Assembly: GCA_041567315.1 (NCBI GenBank)
Contig: JBFGCA010000122.1
Coordinates: forward strand, 1-14,208
Source of the DNA: JBFGCA01 sp041567315
GTDB lineage: Bacteria; Acidobacteriota; Thermoanaerobaculia; Multivoradales; JAHEKO01
Reading direction: 5' to 3'
Length of the DNA: 14,208 nt
Shown: positions 6,386 through 14,159 of the stretch, piece by piece
How positions within the stretch are numbered: position 1 is the stretch's first letter
Layout: each line of letters opens with the position of its first letter
The notes under the pieces: generated by a model
Seen by the model: only the letters and a program-made list of their open reading frames with translations
Databases searched by the model: none
What the model was told of the DNA's origin: nothing
Translations under genes and position numbers: made by a program

Positions 6386-6663
6386 CAGTCCGGCTGCTCG
6401 GACGCGTCAGTGGAGTCCTCGTGCTCGCTTGGCACCGCTCCCGACTCCCGCCAGAGGAGTTCCTCGTGCTTCTCCGCGGTGTCGCTCCGGCCGCTGCGGC
6501 CCGCGGCCAGGAACCCCAGCTCGGCATGGCGCCGGCCCCGGCGCGCCAGGTATTCAGCGATCGCCTCCCGAACCAGGGCTGCGGCGGGCCGCCCGTCAGC
6601 GGCCGCCAGGGCCTTGAGATCCCGCTCCACCGGCTCGTCGATGAAGATCGTGGTCCGCTTCAC
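6385..6663 (-). CDS. Ribbon-helix-helix (CopG-like) antitoxin
   Basis: This 92-aa protein starts MKRTTIFIDEPVERDLKAL, the beta strand and first helix of a ribbon-helix-helix DNA-binding domain, followed by AAALVREAIAEYLARRG as the second helix. The C-terminal half contains GRSGRSDTAEKHEELLWR, a motif typical of RHH antitoxins paired with PIN toxins, where it covers the toxin active site. The acidic end is probably flexible. The start is a GTG at 6663 with no Shine-Dalgarno sequence. It lies right at the expected transcription start of a TATGAT -10 element, so the mRNA may be leaderless. The protein probably binds the AT-rich repeats upstream to repress its own operon. It overlaps the PIN toxin gene by one base and is its obvious partner. 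Confidence 0.88.
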   Translation of the reverse strand: MKRTTIFIDEPVERDLKALAAADGRPAAALVREAIAEYLARRGRRHAELGFLAAGRSGRSDTAEKHEELLWRESGAVPSEHEDSTDASEQPD

Positions 6664-6698
6664 GGATATATCATAGCATATGTCATATATTCATATAG
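6664..6698 (-). promoter_or_regulatory. AT-rich promoter/operator of the toxin-antitoxin operon
   Basis: This is a sharp AT-rich island in GC-rich surroundings. TCATA (TATGA on the other strand) occurs at 6671, 6683 and 6691, with a CATATG palindrome at 6677-6682. On the reverse strand, TATGAT (6675-6670) lies six bases before the GTG start of the antitoxin, consistent with a -10 element and leaderless transcription. TATATG at 6697-6692 is a weak -35 candidate. The repeats are plausible binding sites for the ribbon-helix-helix antitoxin, giving autorepression. This is inferred from position and repetition only. Confidence 0.55.
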
Positions 6699-6813
6699 CC
6701 CGGACCGCTCCGGCTTCTCAGTCCGCGCCCGCCTTCTTGGAGGCCGGTCGCCGCGAGATTCGGGGTAGAGTCAGGGTTCGCCTTCAAAGACAGTCACGCT
6801 GGAGCTCGACCGG

Positions 6814-6819
6814 AAGGAG
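6814..6819 (+). promoter_or_regulatory. Shine-Dalgarno AAGGAG for the EEP-fold gene
   Basis: AAGGAG is followed by six bases and then the ATG at 6826, which fixes the start. GGGGTAGAGT at 6762-6771 might be the -10 region, but no -35 at normal spacing is seen. Confidence 0.7.
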
Positions 6820-6825
6820 TCCGAG

Positions 6826-7989
6826 ATGCCCTTCTACTACACCATCAGGAAGAGCGCGGAGGGCCGGCGCACGGCCAGGAATCTGCTGGAGATCCAGAAG
6901 CTGCTCCGGCACGGTGCGGGCGAGCCAGGCGAGCGCAACTACGTCCATCCGGTGCCGTCGCGGACGCTCTCCGAGACCCTGCTGCTCGCCACCTGGAACA
7001 TCCGCGAGCTCGACTCCTCGAAGTACGGCTTCCGCACGCCCGAATCGCTGTTCTACATCGCCGAGATCATCTCGCACTTCGATCTGGTCGCCATCCAGGA
7101 GGTGCGCGAGGACATCTCGGCGCTCGACGAGCTGCGCTCGATCCTCGGCCGCCGGAGCTGGAAGTACCTGGTGACCGACGTCACCGAGGGCTCGAGCGGC
7201 AACAAGGAGCGCACCGCCTACCTCTACGACCAGCGCAAGGTCAGCTTCACCGGGCTGGCCAGCGAGATCGTGCTGCCACCGCTCAAGGGGCAAGCGGTGC
7301 CCCAGTTCGCCCGCACCCCGTTCCTGGCCGGCTTCCAGGCCGGCTGGTTCAAGTTCTCGCTCTGCAGCGTCCACATCTACTACGGCGGCGACGACCCCAA
7401 CCAGGCCAGGCGAGTCGAGGAGATCGATCAACTGGCCAGGTTCCTCGGCAACCGGGTGCGGCGCTACCGCAAGGCCTTCCGGGCCGGCGGCAAGAGCCAT
7501 TCGGAGTACGAGAACATCGCGCTGCTGGGCGACTTCAACATCTTCTCGACCGAGGACGAGACCTTCAAGGCGCTCAGAAAGAACGGGTTCCTGGTTCCCA
7601 AGGGCCTGCACGGCAAGATCACCAACATCGGCAAGCAGGCCCGCGCCTTCGACCAGATCGCCTTCCTCGAGGACGAGAAGAACGTCGAGTCGACCGGCAA
7701 CGCCGGCGCCATCGACTTCTTCCGCACGGTCTACCGCAAGAACAAGCGCGACAAGACCCTCGACGATCAGGAGGTCTACGCGCCGCTGATGCGCAAGACC
7801 ATCGACAACTCGAACAAGCGCAAGTCGGAGAGCAAGCAGAGCACTCCGTGGGACCAGCGCACACCCGCCAAGCAGTCGACCTACTACGGCGCCTGGCGCA
7901 CGTTCCAGATGTCCGACCACCTGCCGCTCTGGGTGGAGCTCAAGATCGACTTCAGCGAGAAATACCTGCTGCGCAAGGCGGGCGGTTGA
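6826..7989 (+). CDS. Endonuclease/exonuclease/phosphatase (EEP) fold protein
   Basis: This 387-aa protein has the complete active-site set of the DNase I/exonuclease III/phosphatase fold: Asn58 in TWNIREL, Glu92 in AIQEVRED, Tyr132 in TAYLYD, His183 in VHIYYGG, Asp236 and Asn238 in LLGDFNIF, Asp276 in AFDQIAF, and Asp364-His365 in SDHLPLW. It therefore probably hydrolyses phosphodiester or phosphate esters with Mg2+. Whether the substrate is DNA, RNA or a lipid head group cannot be told. There is no signal peptide, so it should be cytoplasmic. An N-terminal ~50-residue extension and a Lys-rich insertion (about 285-350) distinguish it from small DNase I-like enzymes. The Lys-rich composition would suit nucleic-acid binding. 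It stands alone: divergent from the toxin-antitoxin operon and convergent with the peptidase operon, 16 bases from its end. Confidence 0.9.
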   Translation: MPFYYTIRKSAEGRRTARNLLEIQKLLRHGAGEPGERNYVHPVPSRTLSETLLLATWNIRELDSSKYGFRTPESLFYIAEIISHFDLVAIQEVREDISALDELRSILGRRSWKYLVTDVTEGSSGNKERTAYLYDQRKVSFTGLASEIVLPPLKGQAVPQFARTPFLAGFQAGWFKFSLCSVHIYYGGDDPNQARRVEEIDQLARFLGNRVRRYRKAFRAGGKSHSEYENIALLGDFNIFSTEDETFKALRKNGFLVPKGLHGKITNIGKQARAFDQIAFLEDEKNVESTGNAGAIDFFRTVYRKNKRDKTLDDQEVYAPLMRKTIDNSNKRKSESKQSTPWDQRTPAKQSTYYGAWRTFQMSDHLPLWVELKIDFSEKYLLRKAGG

Positions 7990-8005
7990 GCGGCGGTCTA
8001 CGCCC

Positions 8006-9853
8006 TCAGTCCCGCGTCCGCGGCACGATCTCGGCTTCGCGGCGCTCGCCGTCGCGGAGGTAGACGACTTTGGTCGGCTGGTCGATCTTGACGGCGTCGA
8101 GGGCGTAGGTGTAGTCGTAGATGTTGCCGACGGTGACCTCGCCGAGCTGGACGATGACGTCGCCTTCCTTCAGGCCGGCTTCGTCGGCGGGGCCGCCGGC
8201 GATGACGCCGGAGAGGCGGAGGCCCTCGACCTCGGTGGTGTAGTCGGGGATGGTGCCGGTGAAGGCGCGGGCGGTGTCGCGGCTGGCGCCGCCCTGGCCG
8301 GCGGTGGGCTCGACCTTGACGAAGTCGGGGGGCGGCGCCTGGTCGGCGAGGCGGCCGACCAGCAGGGCGCCGAAGCGGGCGACGCGCTCGAGGTCTTCGT
8401 AGTTGATCTTGTCGGCCATGTCGGTCGGGCGGTGGTAGTCCTCGTGGCCGCCGGTGAAGAAGTAGAGGGTGGGGATCTCGGCCTGGTTGAAGACCGTGCT
8501 GTCGGTCGGCAGGTAGGGGTCTTCGCCGGTCTCGACGTCGAAGCCCACCGGCACGTTGACCCGCTCGATCAGGGCCGGCCAGGCGCTGCTCGAGCCGGCG
8601 GCCGGGATGGAGAGGCGGTTGTCGCGCATGCGGCCGACCATGTCGAGGTTGACGTAGGCGGCGATCGAGGCCGGGTCGAGCACCTCGTCCTTGAGGAAGG
8701 CGGTCGAGCCGAGGAGGCCGATCTCCTCACCGGTCCACAGGGCGAGGACGACGGTCCTCACGCGCTCGGCCCCGGCCAGCCGGGCGGCGGCCTCGAGCAG
8801 CGCCGCCACCCCGGAGGCGTTGTCGTCGGCGCCGTGGTGGATCTGGCCGGCCTCGTCCTTGCGGGCCAGCGAGTTGCCGCCGCCGCCGCGGCCGAGGTGG
8901 TCGTAGTGGGCGCCGAGGATGACGTAGGGCTTCTCGGGCGCGACCTCGGGGTCGAGGTTGGGCGGCAGCATGCCGACCACGTTGTAGCCGGTCTTGCGCT
9001 CGCGCTCGACCGCCACGTCGAGGCTCAGCTCGAGCCCCAGCGGGAAGCCCACGACGTGCGGGTTGCCGTCGTCGAGCGACTTCTGGGTGGCCTCGAGGTC
9101 CCTCTCGCGGCCCTGGAAGAGGGCGGCCGCCACCTCGCCGGCGATGCTGGCGGCGATCAGCCCGGAGCCCGAGATCGCGGTGTCGAAGCTCATCGCGATG
9201 GTCTCGCCGGCGTTGGGCGAGCGCGGCCCGGTGACCACCAGCAGCGCCGCGGCTCCCCGCTGGCGGGCCTGGAGCGCCTTGTAGCGCAGCCCCGAGTAGC
9301 GGGCGAGCTGCGCCCGCATGTCGCCCTCGGTGTCCTCGGGGAAGTAGCGCAGCACCAGGACGATCTTGCCGTCGACGTCGAGCCCGGCGTAGCTGTCGTA
9401 GGCGAAGCCCTGGGTCTCGGGGACCACCATGCCGTAGCCGGCGAAGACCACCTCGCCCTCGACGGTGCCGCTGTCGGAGAAGGAGAGCGCCTGGACCAGC
9501 CGCTCGCCGGTCCAGCGGCGGGCCTGCTCGGCGCCGGCCAGGCTCAGCGAGGAGCCGGCGTCCTTGCTCCCGGCGGTGAACTCGAAGGGCATCTCGAGGT
9601 TCTCTTGGCCGGGGAGCGGCACGGCGCCGAGCTTCTCGAGCTCGGCGGCGAGGTAGGCCGCCGCCTGGCGCGCCCCCTCGGTGCCGGTGAGCCGGCCCTC
9701 GAGCGCGGGCGAGGCCAGGTACTCGACGTGGCGCTTGAGCTCGGGGAGGCCGGCGGTGGCCGGCGGGGCGGCGGCGAGCAGGACGGCGGTGGCCAGCAGC
9801 AGGGCGGCCGGCCGTCCCAGTCGGACGGATTCGGGGCGGAAGGGTCGGGTCAT
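8006..9853 (-). CDS. Secreted M28-family zinc peptidase with PA insert and C-terminal PDZ domain
   Basis: 615 aa from the ATG at 9853. An SD-like AGGA lies nine bases upstream; an ATG at 9877 overlapping the previous stop is an alternative that adds eight residues. Residues 1-34 form a signal peptide. Residues ~38-110 and ~285-500 form the M28 aminopeptidase fold, with a PA-like insert (~125-280; VFAGYGMVVPE, GLDVDGKIVLVLRYF). The two-zinc site is complete: His316 (GAHYDHLG), Asp343 (HHGADDNASG), Glu376-Glu377 (WTGEEIG), Asp404 (NLDMVG) and His474 (EDYHRPTD). A PDZ domain (~540-610; GGPADEAGLKEGDVIVQLG) follows. M28 enzymes of this type remove N-terminal residues from peptides in the periplasm or outside the cell. 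It is the last gene of an operon with a PD40 propeller and a TonB-dependent receptor, which fits processing of imported peptides. Family certain, substrate inferred. Confidence 0.95.
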   Translation of the reverse strand: MTRPFRPESVRLGRPAALLLATAVLLAAAPPATAGLPELKRHVEYLASPALEGRLTGTEGARQAAAYLAAELEKLGAVPLPGQENLEMPFEFTAGSKDAGSSLSLAGAEQARRWTGERLVQALSFSDSGTVEGEVVFAGYGMVVPETQGFAYDSYAGLDVDGKIVLVLRYFPEDTEGDMRAQLARYSGLRYKALQARQRGAAALLVVTGPRSPNAGETIAMSFDTAISGSGLIAASIAGEVAAALFQGRERDLEATQKSLDDGNPHVVGFPLGLELSLDVAVERERKTGYNVVGMLPPNLDPEVAPEKPYVILGAHYDHLGRGGGGNSLARKDEAGQIHHGADDNASGVAALLEAAARLAGAERVRTVVLALWTGEEIGLLGSTAFLKDEVLDPASIAAYVNLDMVGRMRDNRLSIPAAGSSSAWPALIERVNVPVGFDVETGEDPYLPTDSTVFNQAEIPTLYFFTGGHEDYHRPTDMADKINYEDLERVARFGALLVGRLADQAPPPDFVKVEPTAGQGGASRDTARAFTGTIPDYTTEVEGLRLSGVIAGGPADEAGLKEGDVIVQLGEVTVGNIYDYTYALDAVKIDQPTKVVYLRDGERREAEIVPRTRD

Positions 9854-9862
9854 GGTCGGGTT

Positions 9863-9866
9863 TCCT
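9863..9866 (-). promoter_or_regulatory. SD-like AGGA deciding the peptidase start
   Basis: On the reverse strand, GAGAGGAAA precedes the ATG at 9853 by about nine bases. The earlier ATG at 9877 has no such signal but overlaps the upstream stop codon (ATGA), so both may be used. Confidence 0.4.
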
Positions 9867-9873
9867 CTCGCGG

Positions 9874-11139
9874 TCATCTGAGGGGCGAGGCCTCGAGCGC
9901 CTCGAGGGCCGCCTCGTGGTTCCAGGCGCCCAGGAAGATCTGGCCGTTCTTCTCGCCGTGGCGGTTGGAGGTCCAGGCCAGGCCGCGGCCGTCGGGGGTG
10001 AAGACCGCCAGGCCGTCGAAGCCGTCGGTGTGGGTCACCCGCACCGGCTCGCGGCGGCCCTCGGCGTCTACCAGGTAGAGCTCGAAGTTGGAGAAGCCGA
10101 GCTTGTTGGAGGCGAAGATGACGTAGGCGCCCGAGGGGTGGGCGTAGGGCGCCCAGCTCATCGCCTCGAAGTCGGTGAGCCGCCGCTCGCCGGTGCCGTC
10201 GGGGCGGATGGTGTAGACGTCGGCCAGCAGCCCCTCCTCGTCGAAGCGGCGCCACAGGATGCGCTCGCCGTCGGCGAAGAAGAACGGCCCGCCGTCGTAG
10301 CCCGGCACCTCGGTCAGGCGCCGCAGGTCGGAGCCGTCGGCCCGCATCAGGTAGATCTCGGCGAAGTAGGCCGGGTTGATCTCGAGGATCTTCTGCTCCT
10401 CGGCGGTCAGCTCGCGCTCGTAGGCCTGGCGGTTGGAGGCGAAGACGATCCACTCGCCGTCGGGCGAGTAGCTGCCCTCGGCGTCGTAGCCGCGCGCCTC
10501 GGTCAGGCGCACCGGCTCGCCGCCGCCGGCGGGGGCGACGTAGAGCTCCATCTCGGGGTCGTAGTCCCAGGCGTAGCGGCTGGCGGTGCCGGCCTCGCGG
10601 GCCTCGTACTCGGCGCGCTGCAGCTCCGCGGAGCGCGGGTCGTGGTGGGTCGAGGCGAAGAGGATCTCGCCGGTCTCGGGACGGATAAAGGCGCAGGTGG
10701 TCTTGCCGTGGCCGGGCGAGACCTGGCGGGTGTCGCCGGTCTCGAGGTCGAGCAGGTAGATCTGGAAGAAGGGGTTGCCCTCGGCGCGCTCGCTCTGGAA
10801 GACCATCTGCCTGCCGTCGGGCGAGAAGTAGCCCTCGCCGGCGCGGCGGCCCTCGAAGGTGAGGCGGCGGATGCGGGTGAGGAAGGCGGCCTCGCCGGGG
10901 CCCTCGGCGGAGGGCGCGGCGGCGGGCGCCGGGTCGCTCGCGGGCGCCGGCGCGGTGGCGGGTGAGGGGTCGTCTTGCGGGGTGCCGGCCACGGCCGGCG
11001 CCGGCGGTGACGGATCGCCTTGCAGGGCGGCCGCCGGCGCTGCGGTCGGGGTGAGCGTCAAGGCGAGCCCGAGCGCGAGCCCGAGCGCGGGCGCGAGCCG
11101 GGAAGGCCGAGCGGACAGAGAGAACCGTTTCATAGGCAC
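9874..11139 (-). CDS. Secreted TolB-like PD40 beta-propeller protein
   Basis: 421 aa. A GTG at 11139 has GGAGT seven bases upstream; an ATG two codons later (11133) is the alternative. Residues 1-38 are a long Ala/Leu signal peptide, followed by a Pro/Ala-rich linker (about 40-84). The rest is a beta-propeller built of PD40/WD40-like repeats: FSPDGRQMVFQSERAEG, YSPDGEWIVFASNRQA, FFADGERILWRRFDEEG, HPSGAYVIFASNKLG and FTPDGRGLAWTSNRHG, each preceded or followed by blades such as EIYLMRADGSDLRRLTE. No catalytic residues are seen; it looks like a scaffold or binding protein in the periplasm, as TolB is. It lies between a TonB-dependent receptor and an M28 peptidase (stop overlapping a possible start of the peptidase), so it may present substrate or link the two. 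Fusions of such propellers to peptidases are common, which supports this reading. Confidence 0.92.
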   Translation of the reverse strand: MPMKRFSLSARPSRLAPALGLALGLALTLTPTAAPAAALQGDPSPPAPAVAGTPQDDPSPATAPAPASDPAPAAAPSAEGPGEAAFLTRIRRLTFEGRRAGEGYFSPDGRQMVFQSERAEGNPFFQIYLLDLETGDTRQVSPGHGKTTCAFIRPETGEILFASTHHDPRSAELQRAEYEAREAGTASRYAWDYDPEMELYVAPAGGGEPVRLTEARGYDAEGSYSPDGEWIVFASNRQAYERELTAEEQKILEINPAYFAEIYLMRADGSDLRRLTEVPGYDGGPFFFADGERILWRRFDEEGLLADVYTIRPDGTGERRLTDFEAMSWAPYAHPSGAYVIFASNKLGFSNFELYLVDAEGRREPVRVTHTDGFDGLAVFTPDGRGLAWTSNRHGEKNGQIFLGAWNHEAALEALEASPLR

Positions 11140-11146
11140 TACGGGG

Positions 11147-11151
11147 ACTCC
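11147..11151 (-). promoter_or_regulatory. Shine-Dalgarno GGAGT for the PD40 gene
   Basis: On the reverse strand, GGAGT is followed by seven bases and the GTG at 11139. The ATG at 11133 would be 13 bases away, so the GTG start is favoured. Confidence 0.5.
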
Positions 11152-11191
11152 AGGGTGGTCGGACAGGTGAGGCTGACGGGGGCGCCGACCC

Positions 11192-13624
11192 TCAGGGCGA
11201 GCCGAGGTCGAGGGTCAGGCCCAAGAGCATAGCGCGCGGACGCCCCGGGCGCAGGCCGGCGGGGCGGCGGGCGGCGACGTAGGTCTCGTCGGTCAGATTG
11301 AGGACCTGGGCGAAGAGCCGGTAGCGGCCGCGCAGCCCGTACTCGGCGCGCAGGTCGAGGAGCCGGCGGCCGTCGATCTTCTCGCCCTCGGGGATCGGTC
11401 CGCGGCCGGCCTTGCTGCGCATCGGCGCGGCGTAGGTGCCGTCGAGGTGGAGCGCCCAGCGCTCGCCCTCGAGGCTGAGGCCGGCGTAGAGCTGGTGCTC
11501 GGGGAGGTAGGGCAGCCGGTCGCCGGTCTCGACTCGCGGGCTCCAGTCGGCGAAGTCGGTCTCGAACGAGCTTTCGAACTCGCCGGCGGTGTAGGTGTAG
11601 GCCAGCCGCAGGGGCAGGGCGAGCCCGGGCCGGCGCGCCAGGTCGAGCCCCAGCGCCGCCTCGAGGCCGCGCACCCGGACGGCGCCGCCGTTGAACTGGT
11701 CGCCGGTGCCGCCGCCGCCGGCCGAGACCGTGTCGCTGCCCAGCAGGTTGTCGTAGTCGCTCCAGAAGCCCACCAGCTCGGCGCTGGTGGAGGCGCGGCG
11801 GTAGCGCCAGCCCAGCTCGTAGTTGAGGCTCTCCTCGGCCCGCACCTCGGCGGTCGAGCCCGGGGCCGGCGGCGAGAAGCCGCGATGGACGCCGAAGAAG
11901 AGGAGCGCGTCGTCGGCCAGCCGGTACTCGACGCCCAGGCCCGGCATCACCTCGGTGAGGTCGTTGCCGCGCACCGCCAGGCTCTCGCCGCTGCGGTCGG
12001 GGTCGGCGGTCCCGAAGTCGCGCCGCTCGAGCTGGATCGACTCGACCCGCACGCCGGGGGTCAGGGTCCAGCGCCGCCAGGAGATGGCGTCCTGCAGGAA
12101 GACGGCGACCGCCTCGGCGGCGGCGATGCGGTTCGACTGGCTCCCGGGGAGGCCGCGGGCGGTCAGCAGCCGCCGGCCGCCGGTCATCTCGTAGCGGTCG
12201 TCCTCCTGGAAGCGGTCCTCCTGGTCCTCGTGGTAGCGGATCCCCAGCTCGAGGCGGTGGTCGGGTCCGCGCCGCCGCAGGTCGGGCGACGGGCGGGCGC
12301 CGCGCGGCTGCCAGGCCAGCACCGTCTGCACGCCCTGCGAGTAGTAGTCGCGGCGGTTGTTGCGCACCGCCAGGGCGCCGGGCCCGCTGTCGCGCTCGCC
12401 GCGCAGCACCGCCAGCTCGCCGGCGAAGGCCTCGGGATCGGCCAGCACGTCGCCGACCGCGGTCGAGTCGACGCTCTCGAGCTTGTGCCAGTTGCGGAAG
12501 AAGTCGTTGCGGTAGAAGGTGGTGGTCAGGCTCCAGCCGAGGGCCGGCTCGAAGAGATGGCTGAGCTGGACCTGCCGGTGCTCGGTGCGGATGCGGTCGC
12601 CGGCCGAAGCGGCGTAGCGGCGGAACGGGTCGCGCCGGAAGTCCTCGGGCGCCAGGCCGAGGTAGGTCTCGTGGCCCGACTGCTCGGTGTGGCCGAGCTT
12701 GAGCTCGAGGGCGTGGAACCGCCGCGCGCCCGGGCGGGAGGTGTAGCGCGCCTTGGCCAGGTAGTCGGCCAGATCGAAGCCGGTCTCGCCGCCGCCGTCG
12801 AGCCGCTTGAAGCCGTCGGTCTCGAGCTGGTAGGTCTCGAGCAGCCAGCCCCAGCGCTCGCCCGAGTCGCCGACCCAGCCGCGCGCCCGCCGGGTCGCCT
12901 CGTCGCCGAGCCCGAGCTGGAGCCGGCCGCCCAGGTCGCCCGGGATGCTGGTCGAGAGGTAGTTGAGGGCGCCGCCGTTGGTGTAGGGCCCCTGGCGGAT
13001 GCTGCTCGATCCCTTGCGGACCTCGAAACCCTCCATCCGCCCGGCGGTCGGCGTGTAGTAGGCCGACGGCGCGGCGTAGGGGGCGGGGGCGATCAGCACC
13101 CCGTCCTCGAGCAGGGTGATCTTCTGGCTGCGGTCGACCCCGGTGCCGCGCAGGCCGATGTTGGGCCGCAGCCCGTAGCCTTCCTCTTCCTGGATGTTGA
13201 TCCCCGGCAGCCGCCGCAGGATCCGATGCACGTCGTCGTGCGCCAGCCGCTCGACCTCCGGCCGGGTGATGACGTGCGCCGACCCCGGCACGCGGCCGGC
13301 CTGCTCGGGGGTGCCGACCACCAGCAGCTCTTCGAACAGCGTCATCCGGCCGGGCCTGGCGGATTCGCCGTCGGGGGCCGCGGTCTCGTCGGTGGCCTTC
13401 TGGGTGGCCTCTTCGTTGGTCTCGCCGGTCGGCTGCTCGTCCTGGTCGGGTGCCGTCGGGGACGCGGCCGAAGTCGACGGGCTCCGGGTCTCGCCGGCGG
13501 GCGGCCCTGTCGAGGACGCTGCCAGCGGCGCGATCGCCGACAGCAAGAGCCAGGCGCCCAGGGGCAGCCAGCCGGCCGCGGCCGAGCGCACGGGTCGGCC
13601 GGACGTCGGGTCGGAACGTCTCAT
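11192..13624 (-). CDS. TonB-dependent outer-membrane receptor (FecA-like)
   Basis: 810 aa from the ATG at 13624. No clear SD is seen; the start was chosen because the signal peptide (RSAAAGWLPLGAWLLLSAIA) follows it. After a low-complexity acidic Thr/Glu linker (about 40-92), the segment GRMTLFEELLVVGTPEQA looks like a TonB-box region. The plug domain (about 96-230) closely resembles iron-citrate-type receptors: YGLRPNIGLRGTGVDRSQ, then KITLLEDGVLIAPAPYAAP, then GRMEGFEVRKGSSSIRQGP. The remaining ~570 residues form the beta-barrel with alternating aromatic strands, a YRLFAQVLNLTDETYVAARR-type strand near the end and a final RPRAMLLGLTLDLGSP. It imports a ligand across the outer membrane using the TonB-ExbBD motor, which is not in the window. 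There is no N-terminal carboxypeptidase-like domain and no signalling extension. It is first in an operon with the PD40 propeller (52 bases downstream) and M28 peptidase, so the ligand may be a peptide or peptide-based chelate rather than free iron citrate. Confidence 0.95.
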   Translation of the reverse strand: MRRSDPTSGRPVRSAAAGWLPLGAWLLLSAIAPLAASSTGPPAGETRSPSTSAASPTAPDQDEQPTGETNEEATQKATDETAAPDGESARPGRMTLFEELLVVGTPEQAGRVPGSAHVITRPEVERLAHDDVHRILRRLPGINIQEEEGYGLRPNIGLRGTGVDRSQKITLLEDGVLIAPAPYAAPSAYYTPTAGRMEGFEVRKGSSSIRQGPYTNGGALNYLSTSIPGDLGGRLQLGLGDEATRRARGWVGDSGERWGWLLETYQLETDGFKRLDGGGETGFDLADYLAKARYTSRPGARRFHALELKLGHTEQSGHETYLGLAPEDFRRDPFRRYAASAGDRIRTEHRQVQLSHLFEPALGWSLTTTFYRNDFFRNWHKLESVDSTAVGDVLADPEAFAGELAVLRGERDSGPGALAVRNNRRDYYSQGVQTVLAWQPRGARPSPDLRRRGPDHRLELGIRYHEDQEDRFQEDDRYEMTGGRRLLTARGLPGSQSNRIAAAEAVAVFLQDAISWRRWTLTPGVRVESIQLERRDFGTADPDRSGESLAVRGNDLTEVMPGLGVEYRLADDALLFFGVHRGFSPPAPGSTAEVRAEESLNYELGWRYRRASTSAELVGFWSDYDNLLGSDTVSAGGGGTGDQFNGGAVRVRGLEAALGLDLARRPGLALPLRLAYTYTAGEFESSFETDFADWSPRVETGDRLPYLPEHQLYAGLSLEGERWALHLDGTYAAPMRSKAGRGPIPEGEKIDGRRLLDLRAEYGLRGRYRLFAQVLNLTDETYVAARRPAGLRPGRPRAMLLGLTLDLGSP

Positions 13625-13944
13625 CACGAGCAGAGCAGGTGGGGAGGACTGGCCTCGTGTTCCGGCCCTCAGCGGCCAGACCGGCGCATGATGCCAATTC
13701 GGACCGCTTTTGTCCACATTCTTTCGGAGAGGCCCTGCCCGCCCGCTTGTCTTGGCCCGCTCCCAGCCCCAGGGGGTGGCCTCGCGGGCCAGCCGAGAGG
13801 CCCCTATCGTCCTCCCATCGAGCCAAAGCCAGGTAGGGTTACACGGGTCGAAGGTACCGCCGAGCCGTCTCCGTTGCCCGTTCCCCTAGCGAGCCAGAGG
13901 GCTGGGTAGGGCAAGCAAAAGTGCCGCGCCGTGGCCGAGCCGGA
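13625..13944. other. Non-coding region upstream of the receptor operon
   Basis: No convincing gene is seen on either strand; the open frames are GC-rich shadows without SD or recognisable protein. This stretch should hold the promoter of the receptor operon, but no clear -35/-10 pair, Fur-like box or cobalamin-riboswitch core was found. A short hairpin (GGCCTC/GAGGCC around 13779-13798) is present without a T-run. Confidence 0.5.
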
Positions 13945-13961
13945 GGGGTAGTGGATCGGTC
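13945..13961. repeat. Left arm of a 17-bp perfect inverted repeat
   Basis: GGGGTAGTGGATCGGTC is exactly the reverse complement of 14160-14176. It forms the closing stem of the foldback element. Confidence 0.95.
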
Positions 13962-14013
13962 CCGCGCAGGCCGCCCAGGGGCCGGCCGGGGTGGGGTGCG
14001 ACAGGGGCCTCGC

Positions 14014-14027
14014 CGCAAGCGCTTGCG
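14014..14027. promoter_or_regulatory. Palindrome CGCAAGCGCTTGCG (hairpin core or LacI-type operator)
   Basis: This perfect 14-bp palindrome contains AAGCGCTT, the core of many LacI/GalR-family operators. It lies inside the foldback element, where it forms a hairpin with a GCGC loop, and about 390 bases upstream of the receptor gene. The hairpin role seems more likely than a distant operator. Confidence 0.3.
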
Positions 14028-14159
14028 ACAGGCCTCGAAGTCAACGGAGCGGGCAGCGCGCAGCGGTGAGGAGCGGCCGGCCTCCCCTCTGAAGTCTGTC
14101 AGGCCGGCCGCGTCCCCAGTCGTGCCCCGCCCCGGTCGGCCCTCGCCACCGATTCTTCA

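Noticed and set aside
8432..10078. 548-codon plus-strand frame
   Set aside because: Antisense shadow of the peptidase and propeller genes with low-complexity Gly/Val/Ala/Arg translation.
9854..10453. N-terminal extension of the M28 peptidase frame
   Set aside because: It overlaps the PD40 propeller gene out of frame, has no protein features, and a signal peptide begins right at the ATG at 9853.
11139..13826. 895-codon minus-strand frame overlapping the receptor gene
   Set aside because: Arg/Pro/Gly-rich shadow of the TonB-dependent receptor, which has plug and barrel motifs in the other frame.
11447..13909. 820-codon plus-strand frame
   Set aside because: Antisense shadow of the receptor gene; no motif or SD.
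13625..13944. Possible cobalamin riboswitch or Fur box before the TonB-dependent receptor
   Set aside because: No B12-box-like core and no AT-rich Fur-type palindrome could be found in this stretch.
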